The notes: generated by a model from the letters alone, not told the origin. A DNA stretch of 64,000 nucleotides from Theocolax elegans (GCA_026168455.1 CM047429.1:33649577-33713576), one strand, 5' to 3'; shown: positions 12,471 to 24,556, counted from the first letter of the stretch. Numbers and translations are program-made.

Positions 12471-13080
12471 CTATTAAAATGTAATAATTTTGCCTAAGTA
12501 GGTCGCAAAAAATTTTATTAAAAATTAAAAAATTCCCTTGATGGGGTGCCATACTAGATTATTACCTACTAGAGTCAGATGGATACATTATTACACTTGA
12601 TGAACATATTATGGTTTTATTTGAAAAACGCAAATTCAGAATTTGCGTTTTTCAAATAAAACCATAATATAATTGCGTTTGAAGTCAATATGTGAAGGAC
12701 AACCTAAAAAAAGTTTGCACGAAAAAAATAGTAATTTTTCCGTGCAGAAAAATTTTATGATGTCCTTGTTGTATTGATCTGGAACTTTGTAGCAAGACAT
12801 ATTACACCATTATCTAGTGCTTCTGTATTTGTGTTTTACATAATATTGACAAAAAATAAATAATTTAGATTACTGATAAAGTTTTCTTAAATATCAATTT
12901 CGCCACTAGAGTGCGCGACGCGCTTAGTCTGTACTTTGTATTGTATACTTAGGGTGGAAGCACATGCGCAAATGGTTGTTGCAATATGGCGTTAAATACC
13001 ATAATTGATATACAATGGAAAATAAAGACGATAGAAAAAGCCAAATATTTTTATTTAGAAGCCACGGCCGGCTTGCATGC
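12471..13080. other. Non-coding DNA with one perfect palindrome
   Basis: No reading frame supported. Contains the 65-bp palindrome at 12606-12670. The stretch near 12900-13000 is less AT-rich, but no exon could be supported. Confidence 0.4.
12606..12670. repeat. Perfect 32-bp inverted repeat around a single base
   Basis: Arms 12606-12637 and 12639-12670 are exact reverse complements with one A between them. No mismatch was seen. May be a young MITE remnant or an unstable palindrome. Confidence 0.9.
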
Positions 13081-13094
13081 TCCCACCTCTCTCC

Positions 13095-13147
<53 letters not shown>

Positions 13148-13192
13148 GCTCTACCCAGCTCTCTCCCTTTCTCTCTCTCTCTCTCTATCTAT
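13081..13192. repeat. (CT)n-(TA)n-(CT)n compound microsatellite
   Basis: CT runs flank a TA run. All reading frames here are low-complexity and were rejected as genes. Confidence 0.9.
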
Positions 13193-13320
13193 CTCCCGCT
13201 ATACCAGAGTACTTATGCGCATGCGCACGCGTAATTTTCGGATAACTATAGTGACGAACTTCTCGCGGCTTGTGTGTCGTTGCACGATTACCGAGTTTGC
13301 TCAGTATCGAAAATGCGAAA

Positions 13321-14045
13321 ACAGTCACGTAGGCTATATTCGTCGGTGTGTAAGGCAAGAAATCGTATTTTTAGGGTAGATAAACAGGATTTAAATATCT
13401 ATTGATTGACTGAAGAAAGTAGCAATGGCTTTTTAATATTCATAAATTAGAAATATTATTCATATTCATAATTATTGTGCTATTGAATACTATACATCAA
13501 TAGCATTTAGATATATTTGTTGAAACAAAAAGATAACGAATAAATAAAGGCATTTCAAGAAGCTAAAATGACAAAATGTTTATATTGTTTATTAATAAAA
13601 TAATAATTATTATACCTGGTTATTGCTTAAAAGAAAATCAGATATCAATAGACTTTTGATATATTTGTTAAAACGAAAACAAAAAATAATAATTAAAAGC
13701 CATTTCAAAGTGCGAAAAATTACAAATAATATTTATATTGTTATTTAATATAAATTAAAATTATACAGGGTTATTGTTTATACAAAACTACACATCTATA
13801 AACTTTAGATATACTCGTAAAATGACAAACAAAAATCAAGATCCTTAAAAGAGTAAAAAATTGTCAGCCGGAGATCTACGCGGCCGGCTCGCGCGTTGAG
13901 TCGTAGGGTTAGCCGGCCGCGTAGGCTATCTTCGTCGGTGTGTAAGGCTAGAAATCGTTTTTCCGGGGGGATTAACTCGATTTAAATATCTACTGATTGA
14001 CTGAACAAAGTAGCAATGGGTTTTTCGTTATTGATAAATTTCAAA
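13321..14045. repeat. Diverged tandem repeats of about 150 bp bounded by a direct repeat
   Basis: A sequence starting GTAGGCTAT and ending near CAATGG(C/G)TTTTT occurs at about 13329-13432 and again at about 13921-14025. Between them, a unit of about 150 bp containing ATATATTTGTTRAAAC recurs two to three times with divergence (from about 13495, 13650 and 13795). Confidence 0.6.
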
Positions 14046-14109
14046 TATTATTAACATTAATTATTTACTAACTAATTAATATTATTAATTCATAATTTTT
14101 GTTTAATTG

Positions 14110-14116
14110 CATAATA

Positions 14117-14183
<67 letters not shown>
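14110..14183. repeat. (TA)n microsatellite
   Basis: Pure TA run, target of the solo LTR that follows. Confidence 0.9.
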
Positions 14184-14186
<3 letters not shown>

Positions 14187-14623
14187 AACGGGGTACGATC
14201 TCTCGCGTAGGTAGGGGAAAAGGAATCGGTTCCTACGGCACTGCCAAGTTATACTCCCTAGGGGTGCCCCGAAAGTGCGCGTCGTATTCAAATCAGTGAA
14301 CCCCGCGCACGACCTACCGTTGCGATGTCCGTTAACAACCGCGAGATCACTTGCCGATGTCGCGTCTTTGTACAGCTAAAACGTCGTGAGCTCCAGAACC
14401 CGGGCAAGAATACATAATCACTATTTCACTCTTGCCACGTCTTGGCAAGGAAAGCGTTACCGGCGACGTGTCTATCTACGATGACTCGCATAAACTCTCT
14501 ATCTACTCCTCAGCAAGCTTACGCGCGAGCTCTCCCGATCATCTACGAGCTTTTCCGATAGTCACTCGCGCTCGTTATAAGGTACAGCTTCATACGCTTA
14601 AGAGTATGTAGCTTACCTTTACA
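14184..14623. repeat. Solo LTR, 440 bp
   Basis: GC-richer block starting TGTAACGGGG and ending CCTTTACA, with TGTAA/TTACA inverted ends, flanked on both sides by ATAT, a 4-bp target duplication, although the TA-rich site weakens that evidence. No internal coding region. Family not recognised. Confidence 0.6.
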
Positions 14624-14631
14624 ATATATAT

Positions 14632-15627
14632 GGGGTATTCCACGTGAAGTGGTTCGATCAAAATTTTAAAATGCGCCAAATTTTGGGTACACATTGCAAA
14701 TGTTTTTCAGAATACAGAAAAAAATTTTTAGGTACTGGAATTTATTAGTTCAAAAGTTATTCTAACCTCAAATAGTGAACTTTTTCCAGTTTTTTTCAAC
14801 ACCAGCTGGGTTCATCGCTATTTCACTCAAAATCTATCAACTTTTACTATAGAACATTATATGTAACATTCGTTGCTAATTATGTCTAGAATTTATCCTT
14901 CTGGGTTAGAATTTCTAATTTCAAGGTAAATTTTATATAAACTACATGTTAATATTCAACTTGAAAAAAATCTAACTTCGCCACTATTGATTTTTTTATC
15001 CAAAAGTCCAAAAGAAAGCTTGGAGCAGTACCTTTCAAATGATCTGTAGCATTTTTATGGCCTTCATTTCTGTAAAAAGTTATGATAATTTAAAGAAACA
15101 CGAAATTTTTTAAAAAATTTAAATGGGAAATACCATGTTAATTTTTGTGAATTTTTTGTCTTTCTTTAAATTGTCATAACTTTTTGCAGAATTAAAGGCC
15201 ATAAAAATGCTACAGACCAATTGAAAGGTATTGCTCCAAGCTTTCTTTTGGACTTTTGGATAAAAAAATCAATTGTGGCGAAGTTAGATTTTTTTCAAGT
15301 TGAATATTGACATGTAGTTTATCTATCATTTACCTTGAGATTAGAAATTCTAACCCAGAAGGATAAATTCTAGACATAATTAGCAACGAATGTTACATAT
15401 AATGTTCTATAGTAAAAGTTGATAGATTTTGAGTTAAATAGCGATGAACCCAGCTGGTGTTGAAAAAAACTGGAAAAAGTTCACTAATTGAGGTTAGAAT
15501 AACTTTTGAACTAATAAATTTCAGTACCTAAAAATTTTTTTCTGTATTTTGAAAAACATTTGCAATGTGTACCCAAAATTTGGCGCATTTTAAAATTTTG
15601 ATCGCACCACTTCACGTGGAATACCCC
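14632..15627. mobile_element. Foldback element, family B
   Basis: Starts GGGGTATTCCACGTGAAGTG and ends with the reverse complement; arms of nearly 500 bp meet near 15130. Ends resemble family A (GGG...CACGT.AAGTGG) and sit in ATATAT. Immediately followed, after a TA run, by the Helitron-like end at 15637. Confidence 0.88.
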
Positions 15628-15636
15628 ATATATATA

Positions 15637-18180
15637 CTAGGGGGGCTTCGCCACCCTGCGCGCTTTGCGCGCCAACCCCCTATTTTTAATTTCGAAAAAG
15701 GTTTTTCGTAATTAATTTATTTAAAATAATGTTTTAAATTATATTATTTTTTTACTACCATGGACACCTTAAAAATTGAACAGATTCACACAACACCTTG
15801 GAGGTACTGCTATAGTGCATTGGGTTTTGTACCAAAAATTTAATTTTTTTTTAAATACGATTATAATTTATAATTAAAAGTTTTTACCAAAATTTAGTGT
15901 AATAAAAGCAGAAAAAAAATAACAAAAATAATAGAGACATATTAAATGTTGACTGTAAATTTTAAACTACACTCACCACCACATGCTTTTGCCCACCCTA
16001 CGCAAAAATCACTAAAGATTAAAAGTTTTATTACTCAGGAGCAAAACATCGTAGCTCAAAAAATCTAACGCCATTCGAAAGAGCAGGTGAAAACCTTTAA
16101 AAAATGCTACTGTACCAGTAAAAAAGTTTAAATTTGAGTTTTTTATAAGTATTAAAAAGAGATGAAAAATTGCTAAAAATCATGCCTCTTTTTGATCCGC
16201 TGCAGATTTAGTTCCCTTAATCGTAGCTTAAAAAAACTAACGGGGTTTGAAAGGTAATTGTTTTAGCTTTAAAATGAGGGGTCGAACGTTTTTTTAACCC
16301 ACTTTTTACCGATGTTAGCGCATTTTTTGTGAAAAAACACGCTTTTTTTGGAAATGGGAATATTTCAAAGAAAAAGAGAGATAGAGAAAAACTTCAAAGA
16401 GAAAAAAGATGCTATTTTACTCACAGAATATAGATCTGCAGGTTAAAACGAGATTTGGACAAAAAATTTTTTTTCAATTTTTTAGCATATCAAAAAACTA
16501 AAAAAACCTTTAATTAAGTTGTAGACAATGTAGCATTCTTTAACTTAATGTTATTCTATTATTTTTAAATTAAATTTTCTAAACTTAATCTACAACTTAA
16601 TTAAAGGTTTTTTTAGTTTTTTGATATGCTAAAAAATTGAAAAAAAATTTTTTGTCCAAATCTCGTTTTAACCTGCAGATCTATATTCTGTGAGTAAAAT
16701 AGCATCTTTTTTCTCTTTGAAGTTTTTCTCTATCTCTCTTTTTCTTTGAAATATTCCCATTTCCAAAAAAAGCGTGTTTGTTCACAAAAAATGCGCTAAC
16801 ATCGGTAAAAAGTGGGTTAAAAAAACGTTCGACCCCTCATTTTAAAGCTAAAACAATTACCTTTCAAACCCCGTTGGTTTTTTTAAGCTACGATTATGGG
16901 AACTAAATCTGCAGCGGATCAAAAAGAGGCATGATTTTTAGCAATTTTTCATCTCTTTTTAATACTTATAAAAAACTCAAATTTAAACTTTTTTACTTGT
17001 ACAGTAGCATTTTTTAAAGGTTTTCACCTGCTCTTTCGAATGGCGTTGGATTTTTTGAGCTACGATGTTTTGCTCCTGAGCAATAAAACTTTTAATCTTT
17101 AGTGATTTTTGCGTAGGGTGGGCAAAAGCATGTGGTGGTGAGTGTATATGAATTCCTATAAAGCTTAAATTTATATTTTAATAATTATAAATGTTAATGA
17201 AAAATTAACCTACCAAAAATAGTAAAGTGCATATACTTACTAAATTGTAGTATTTAGTAACAACTTATTAAAATTTTGGATTATTTTAAACGGATCTAAA
17301 TAGACCTTCACCTCCTAAAATTAATTTATTTAATGACGAAGGATCATCGCCAAAAGTTCTATGTCATTAATAGTTTGTACTTTTAGGGTAATAAAACTTT
17401 CTTCTGAAATAAATAAATTTTTTTATTAATTTTAAAGAACTATTTATAACATATTAACGGTATATAAATAAAAACCTGTTTTTTCCATTTCTCCCGTAAT
17501 TCGTAATTTGCACCCTCTTTCAAAATTTGCGTTTGAATCTATAATTATATCCAATTTATTTTTTCCTTTAGTTACAGAGACCATATATTTATTTTGATTA
17601 TTTTAAACAAATTCATTCCTTAAATAACCTTCTGTTTCTAATAAATACATACTTGTTTATTTAAAATATTGTTTTATATAAATATACATTATCTACTCAC
17701 TTGTATATCCATACAATTTTTAAATATTAAATTAAAAAATATTTAAATTAAATGTTCCTAAGATAATAATTTTTGAAAATCTTTTTAAATGTAATTCGTA
17801 TTTTATATTGCCACTGTTAAAATTTGAATTTTCTTTTGCCATTACTGTTTATATTAGAATTATCTTAAAAATGCCATAATTAACGTATTTAATTTTTAAC
17901 CCATTGTATATATCACATATGTAAATTTGGAAAAGTGTATGTTATACTTGATTAATATTTATTTTATCTTCGAAAAATTTTGCATCTGTATTTAAAGCAT
18001 TACATTGAATTTTAGGTCCATTATTATTATTGAGTACACATTTAAAAATTTTATGAGTTTTATTTTATCCGGAATGAGTGAACTAATACACATTCTTTCA
18101 AGTTATACTCATAACTTATTTTATCTATTCTTGAAAAAACAATTTAAAAATATATATATTACATAAATATTCCGCCGCGC
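15637..18180 (-). mobile_element. Helitron-like non-autonomous element, copy 1
   Basis: On the minus strand the element ends in two GC hairpins (GCGCGC-loop-GCGCGC, then a G-run/C-run stem) followed by CTAG and a T, the signature of Helitron 3' ends. Body is AT-rich and non-coding, with stretches shared with copies 2 and 3. It is interrupted by foldback G (15970-17144). The 5' end, by comparison with copies 2 and 3, lies near the CCGCCGC and (CA)n at about 18170-18180. Confidence 0.75.
15970..17144. mobile_element. Foldback element, family G, with TA target duplication
   Basis: Starts CACTCACCACCACATG and ends with its reverse complement; arms of about 580 bp meet near 16550. Flanked by TA at 15968-15969 and 17145-17146. 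Helitron-like copies 2 (19846-19847) and 3 (near 24135) carry the same site with a single TA, so insertion duplicated exactly TA, as in the Tc1/mariner superfamily. No transposase. Confidence 0.92.
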
Positions 18181-18241
18181 GCACACACACACTCAACACA
18201 CACCCACACACACACACACTCACACCCACACCCACACATAT
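18181..18241. repeat. (CA)n-rich microsatellite
   Basis: CA repeats with interruptions at the 5' edge of Helitron-like copy 1. Confidence 0.85.
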
Positions 18242-18245
18242 ATAT

Positions 18246-19289
18246 TGTGACGGGAATCGTCACACAATCTATTCACGACGTATAGAGTATTCAAATTTGC
18301 GAATTGTAAGTCGTCGGATCCTTTCGTATGTCAAGGCCAACCGACGACACTTGTTTCTTTTTCGACAAGTGTACAATTACGCGCGCAATAGTACTTAGGG
18401 ATGAGAGCGCGAGAGTGTGTGTGTGTGTTTCCCACTCTCATCCCTTTTTCGGAAATTAGGCAATTGCCTATTTAGTACGTCCCGATCCGCCGCTCTAGGC
18501 GGACGAACTTAATCCGGGGTAACCGAGAATAGTGTTTACGGCTAAGCAAAGGTGCGTGAGGCGCAAAAGCCGTCGGAACCCGGATTATCCTCGCGAGGTG
18601 AGCCGCGAGTGACTAGTGGTGTACACAAAAGTACGGGAAGTGAGTGTGTGAGTGTTAACGCGGTTTGCGAGACACTCGCCACGGCACAGGGCTGCCTTTT
18701 GGACACCGCAGCCGACGTCGGTCCTCCGTTGTCCAGGAGGACACAGGGACACGGATCGGCTGGGCCATCCACGGGGCGCATCCCGATAAGTCTTGTCATA
18801 TTACCGCGCGTTCCCCCCTTCCCCGTGTGTTTGAGTGTGTGAGCTCGGGAGTGTATTCGGGTACGCCGGTACCCGAAAAGCGGAGATCGGTCTCGAATCA
18901 ACCGCAGGCGAGGATCTCGATCCGGTTGACTCCCGATACTTCCGCCCGCGCGAAAGTAACTTTTGTCGCGGCACACGGCCTCGATGGCCTTTTGTTAAAT
19001 ACATTATTAAAATAAATATTTCTATTATTATTTTAATTCGGAGTGTAATTATTATTTCTCCCCGCTCCCGCCGACATCCCTTCCTAATTTAAAATAATCG
19101 TGTCGAGGCAAGGAGGATCGCCCGAATCCTCCACACCGTTCGTCCCAGCGAACTCGTGTTCCTGGCGACAGCCCGCAGTTTGCGATAAATAAATTAATTG
19201 TGTGCGCGGTATTGGGCTACGCGGCCCAACGGTTTTTATTAATTACATTAATTAATTAATCATTCCGGGTACGCGAATACCACGTCACA
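18246..19289 (+). repeat. Solo LTR related to the Gypsy element at 47529-58317
   Basis: Begins TGTGACGG and ends CACGTCACA. Flanked by ATAT on both sides (18242-18245 and 19290-19293), a 4-bp target duplication. It aligns by eye along its length with the 1036-bp LTRs of the Gypsy element but is clearly diverged. It shares the conserved inverted repeat AGGGATGAGAG...CTCTCATCCCT and the palindrome TAGGCAATTGCCTA. It formed by recombination between LTRs of an older insertion. Confidence 0.85.
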
Positions 19290-19442
19290 ATATATGTGTC
19301 TATGTATGTACTATGGTCTCTAAAACTATATATATATATATGTATGCCCATATATGGGGAGTGATAAATTTTTATACACAGCGGCCTATATTAGAACCCT
19401 GAAATTTTAGACAGGACGGCGGCGAACTATTTATATATACTA

Positions 19443-19483
<41 letters not shown>

Positions 19484-19484
19484 G

Positions 19485-19516
<32 letters not shown>
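19290..19516. other. (TA)n-rich spacer
   Basis: TA microsatellites around a short unrecognised stretch (19340-19435). Confidence 0.6.
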
Positions 19517-20726
19517 CTAGGGGGGCTTCGCCCCCCAGCGCGCTTCGCGCGCCAACCCCCTATTTTTGGTTTCGAAAAAGGTTTTTCGTAATAAATTCAT
19601 TTTAAATAATGTTTTAAAATGTATTACTTTTTCACTACCATGGACACCTTAGAAATTAAACCGATTCACACAACACCTTGGAGGTATTGTTATAATGCAT
19701 TGGGTTTTATACCAAAAATTTAATTTTTTTTTAAATACGATTATAATTTATAAATAAAAGTTTTTACCAAAATTTAGTATAATGAAATCAGAATAATAAT
19801 AATAAAAAAAATAGAGACATTAAATGTTAACTGTAAATTTTAAACTATATGAATTCCTATAAAGCTTAAATTTATATTTTAATAATTATAAAAGTTAATG
19901 AAAAATTAACTTACCAAAAATAGGAAAGTGCATATACTTACTAAATTGTAGTATTTAGTAACTACTTATGAAAATTTTGGAATATTTTAAACGGATCTAA
20001 ATACAACTTCACCTCCTAAAATTAATTTATTTAATGACGAAGGATCATGGCCAAAAGTTCTATGGCATTAATATTCTGTATACTTTTAGAGTAATAAAAC
20101 TTTCTTCTTAAATAAATAAATTTTTTTATTAATTTTTATTAATTTTATAGAACTATTTATATAATTTTAGTGGCATATAAATAAAAACCTGTTTCTTCCA
20201 TTTCTCCCGTAATTCGTAATTTGCACCCTCTTTCAAAATTTGCGTTTTAATCCATAATTATATCCAATTTTTTTTTTCCTTTAGTTACAGAGCCCATATA
20301 TTTATCTTGATTATTATAATCAAATTCATTGCTTAGAAAACCTTCTGTTTCTAATAAATACATAATTGTTTATTTAAAATATTGTTTTCTATAAATATAC
20401 ATAATATACTCACTTATATATCCATACAATTTTGAACTATTAATTTAAAAAATATTTAAATTAAAAGCTCCTAAATAGTTTTTGAAAATCTATTCAAATA
20501 TAATTCGTATTTTATATTGCCACTGTTAAATCTTGAATTTTCTTTTGCCTATACTGTTTATAATAGAATTATCTTAAAAATGCAATAATTAATATATTTA
20601 ATTTTTAACCCATTGTATATATCATATGGATATTTGGAAAAGTGTATGTTATACTTGATTAATATTTATTTAATCTTCAAACAATTTTGCATCTTTGTTT
20701 AATGCATTACATTGCATTTTAGATCC

Positions 20727-20768
<42 letters not shown>

Positions 20769-20769
20769 G

Positions 20770-22645
20770 TTTTTTTTTTTTTTTTCGTGGGAAACTGGAG
20801 AAATCTTACATAAGACGACGACGAGGGTTCGCACTCGTCGCCAGTGCCGGATTCTTACCGGCTAAAACTCGAAACCCAACCCAACGCTTTCACCTGCCCA
20901 GCCCGGAACTGTTTTTCACATTACTTCAAGCTGGGAGGCGTGTCTGTGACATGCGTCATTCGTTCCTTATTCTATCCTCCCACGTTGAGACTGCCACTTA
21001 TCGTGAAACGGCTTTCCTTGCGGTTTCGAGCGCGCGCCTAAAGGTGGCACAGGCTCCGGACCCCGCCACGTGAGACACTCCCTCAGCATCCTTTGATGGA
21101 CAAAGAAAGCATTTGGGAGCGCTCTTGCAATTCTTAAGGTTGTGTCCAGGCTCGCCGCACTTGTAGCACGACGAGGACCTGTCCACTCCCTCACACTTCC
21201 TTTTCGTGTGGCCGAAGTCTAGGCATCGATAGCACCTCTTGACCAAGACTCGACCCCGAACGCGACAGCTTACGAAGCCAACGCAGAGATGCCGCATCGG
21301 CTTCAGCTTGTCAGCGCTCTCGTGATCCAGCTTCACGATGGCTGTCTTCTGTTGACTGCGGTTTAGGCCCAAAAGCGTCACCTCTCGGCCATCAGGCGAA
21401 GAAGTAAGCACTTTATTTAGGGCTGCCACCACTTCGTCCATTCATTCCTTGGGTAGCAGTACGCACTTTCTCCGCGAATACTGTCGCATCGGTTTTTTTG
21501 CCTAGCCGAAGTAGGACGTCCCCCCGCCCTGTGGGCCGCACACTCAGAACCTGCGCGCCACTGTCGTCCGGATTCACTTCCTTTCGAAGCTTCCCCAGAA
21601 CTTCAGCAAACGTTCGGTCCCTCGCGATTGTGACCACCAGGGTGGATACCGGCACCTTCTGGCGCTTTCTCCTGTCAAGAGGCGCCTGTCCCGACTTAAC
21701 CGTTGGCTTCTTCTTTTCCACCACAGGCTGGACTTGGATTGCTCCTTGTCCTTACCAGGTGGTGGCACCTCCTTGGGAGGTTTCTTCTGCTTACGGCTTT
21801 TAGAGGCCTCGGGTGGGCTTTGAGGGCCCTCCCTACTCCTCTTTTGAGCCTGTATCTTAGCTGTAGCCGCGATGACGGCTTTAGCAATGATGCCTCTTCT
21901 CTTAGGCCGCCGACGATTCTCGTGGCCAACTCGATAATCCTCGACTTGGCACTTGTAATCATCGACTGCTAAAGACATCTTCTTCGTTTTCCCATAGAGT
22001 TCTTGTACAAGAGCGTCTACGGTTTTCAGCCCTGTTTTGACGACCATGGAAATGTTAGGCTGCTTTGCACAAGCTGCCAACATTGCCTGAAGTTCTTTTT
22101 CCAGATGGTCGTAAGTGGAGTCGATCTCCTCCTGCGCCTTCTCCACCTTCTTGTATTCCTTACGGAACACTTCTATCTCCTCTTGAGATTCTCTGCTATA
22201 GGCAGAGATGCCGCTGATGGCGCTACCAATGCTGGTGACGCTGCCGCTTCGTAACCTGCTTGCAGAAGCAAGACTCAGCATCTGGGATAGCGGTTGCTGT
22301 TGCGGGTTTTCTTTCGAGGACCCCGCCTCTGACGTGATGTTAGAACTAAGCGGTTTGTGGCCTCCCCCAAAATCCGTGAGGCCAGCGCCGGCCACCGGGG
22401 CTTTCACCCGATCGGAACCGACGACGGGATTCACTCCTAGTTTGGAGTTGCCCGCTTGGGGTAGTATGTTTTCATCTCGCATGCTCATACTTCTGGTTGT
22501 ACTGTGTGGTCCACGAAGATTATTTTATTTCACCTCTACCCTTCACGCTAGAGTGACGAGCATTCCCCCATCCGCCACCCGAGGGACGCGCCGCATACGG
22601 GGACAGGACACCCCGCGCGGCGTATTTGTTTTATTTATTGATGAG
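20770..22645 (-). mobile_element. R1-clade-like LINE, internally deleted, inserted in (TTA)n
   Basis: Minus-strand element: 5' end near 22645, gag-like ORF1 (about 20998-22488), then a short GC-rich 3' UTR and an A tail (T run 20770-20785). No endonuclease or reverse transcriptase is present, so ORF2 was lost by internal deletion. Flanks are TTA repeats on both sides, expanded relative to the 3-4 repeats at the same place in Helitron-like copies 1 and 3. Confidence 0.8.
20998..22488 (-). pseudogene. LINE ORF1 (gag-like, CCHC zinc knuckles), frameshifted
   Basis: Three overlapping frames form one protein: 21574-22488 (N-terminal, coiled-coil region with EEIEVFRKEYKKVEKAQEEI), 21413-21724 (central domain, VRPTGRGDVLLRL) and 20998-21441 (C-terminal). 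The last part holds zinc knuckles CYRCLDFGHTKRKC and CYKCGEPGHNLKNC and a third CXXC-type segment, as in R1/TRAS/SART-type LINEs. At least two frameshifts, near 21720 and 21430. The N-terminus resembles that of the LINE ORF1 at 31092 (LPQAG...DFGG). Confidence 0.82.
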
Positions 22646-22799
22646 TATTATTATTATTATTATTGAGTATAGGTTTAAACATTTTATGAGTTTTATCAAG
22701 AATGAGTTAACTAATACACATTCTTTCAAGTTATATTCACAACTTTTTTTTGCGCACGGAAAAGACACATATATTATCTATTCTTGAAAAAACAATTTT

Positions 22800-22856
<57 letters not shown>
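22800..22856. repeat. (TA)n microsatellite
   Basis: TA run at the 5' edge of Helitron-like copy 2. Confidence 0.9.
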
Positions 22857-22858
<2 letters not shown>

Positions 22859-22870
22859 AATTTTTTTTGT

Positions 22871-22954
22871 ATGTTCTGGACGATGGTTCCACCCTGTTCT
22901 CAAATTTTTGAGCGATTTAAAATTTTCATCATACCACTTGACGTGAAATAGCCC
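22871..22954. mobile_element. Foldback family A, right-end fragment
   Basis: About 80 bp matching the right end of family A, ending ACGTGAAATAGCCC before ATATAT. The rest is missing. Confidence 0.8.
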
Positions 22955-22973
22955 ATATATATGTATATATATG

Positions 22974-23084
22974 TATGTATGTATGTGGGTGTGTGTGTGT
23001 GTGGGTGCGTGTGTGGGTGCGTGTGTGCGTACGTGTATGTGTGTTCGTGCGTGCATGCGTGCGTGTATGTGTGTGTGTGTGCGG
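22974..23084. repeat. (GT)n-rich microsatellite
   Basis: GT and GTAT repeats with interruptions at the 5' edge of Helitron-like copy 3. The reading frames across it are low-complexity. Confidence 0.9.
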
Positions 23085-24468
23085 CGGAATATTTATATAA
23101 TATATATATATATATATATTTTAAAATTGTTTTTTCAAGAATACATAATATATGTATTTTTTCCGTGCGCAAAACAAAATTGTGAACATAACTTGAAAGA
23201 ATGTGTATTATTTTACTCACTCTTGATAAAACTCATAAAATGTTTAAATGTATGCTCAATAATAATATTGGATCTAAAATTCAATGTAATGCTTTGAATA
23301 CAGATGCAAAATTGTTTGAAGATTAAATACATATTAATCAAGTATAACATACACTTTTCCAAATATCCATATGTTATATACAATGAGTTAAAAATTAAAT
23401 ACATTAATTATAGCATTTTTGAGATAATTTTATTATAAATAGTATAGGCAAAAGAAAATTCAAATTTTAACAGTGGTAATACGAATTACATTTAAAAAGA
23501 TTTTCAAAAATTATTAATTTAGGAGCATTTAATTTAAATATTTTTTAATTTAATAGTACAAAATTGTATGGATATATAAGTGAGTAGATAATGTATATTT
23601 ATATAAAACAATATTTTAAATAACCAAGTATGTATTTATTAGAAACAGAAGGTTATTTAAGGAATGAATTTGTTTAAAATAATCAAAATAAATATATGGT
23701 CTCTGTAACTAAAGGAAAAAATAAATTGGATATAATTATGGATTAAAACGCAAATTTTGAAATAGAGTGCGATTTACAAATTACGGGAGAAATGGAAGAA
23801 ACAGGTTTTTATTTATATGCCACTAAAATTATATAAATAGTTCTATAAAACTAATAAAAATTAATAAAAAAATTTATTTATTTAAGAAGAAAGTTTTATT
23901 ATTGATCCTTCGTCATTAAATAAATTAATTTTAGGAGGTGAAGTTGTATTTAGATCCATTTAAAATATTCCAAAATTTTCATAAGTAGTTACTAAATACT
24001 ACAATTTAGTAAAGTTAATTAGTAAAGTAATATTTAGTTTAGTAAGTATATGCACTTTCCTATTTTTGGTAAGTTAATTTTTCATTAACTTTTATAATTA
24101 TTAAAATATAAATTTAAGCTTTATAGGAATTCATATAGTTTAAAATTTACAGTTAACATTTAATGTCTCTATTTTTTTTATTATTTTAATTCTGATTTCA
24201 TTACACTAAAGTTTGGTAAAAACTTTTATTTATAAATTATAATCGTATTTAAAAAAAATTAAATTTTTGGTATAAAACCCAATGCAATATAACAGTACCT
24301 TCAAGGTGTTGTGTGAACCTGTTTAATTTCTAAGGTGTCCATGATAGTGAAAAAATAATACAATTTAAAACATTATTTTAATAAATTTATTACGAAAAAC
24401 ATTTTTCGAAATTAAAAATAGGGGGTTGGCGCGCGAAGCGCGCTGGGGGGGGGGCGAAGCCTCCCTAG
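23083..24468 (+). mobile_element. Helitron-like non-autonomous element, copy 3
   Basis: Plus-orientation copy of the same family: starts GCGGCGGAATATTTAT after (GT)n and ends with the two GC hairpins and CTAG (24465-24468) followed by T. About 1.4 kb, AT-rich, non-coding. It has neither foldback G nor the LINE found in copies 1 and 2, and so records the uninterrupted sequence. Confidence 0.78.
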
Positions 24469-24490
24469 TATATATATATATGTATGTGTG

Positions 24491-24556
24491 TATATCTCTC
24501 TTTAAATATAAATATTTCGCCGCCGCCGCCGCCGTGTCTAAGAATTCAGGATTCAA
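24491..24556. repeat. Dispersed CCG motif, copy 1
   Basis: TATCTCTC, an AT stretch, (CCG)n, then GTCTAAGAATTCAGGATTCA. The same block is at 31296-31365 and, diverged, at 39901-39965. Confidence 0.75.

Larger units (their letters stand above)
19517..22850 (-). mobile_element. Helitron-like non-autonomous element, copy 2 (interrupted)
   Basis: Same terminal GC hairpins and CTAG (19517-19520) as copy 1, minus orientation. It lacks foldback G, giving the empty TA site at 19846-19847. It is split by an R1-like LINE (20770-22645) in its (TTA)n tract, and resumes at 22670. It lies head to head with copy 3. Confidence 0.75.

Noticed and set aside
12900..13020. Possible host 5' exon or promoter in a less AT-rich patch
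   Set aside because: No TATA/initiator combination, splice donor or conserved frame that I could support.
13077..13379. Overlapping frames rich in S, L, Y and I across 12986-13379
   Set aside because: They translate the CT and TA microsatellite; no domain or codon signal outside it.
22778..23297. Frames rich in H, T, Y, C and V around 22778-23297
   Set aside because: Products of the GT/TA microsatellites on both strands.
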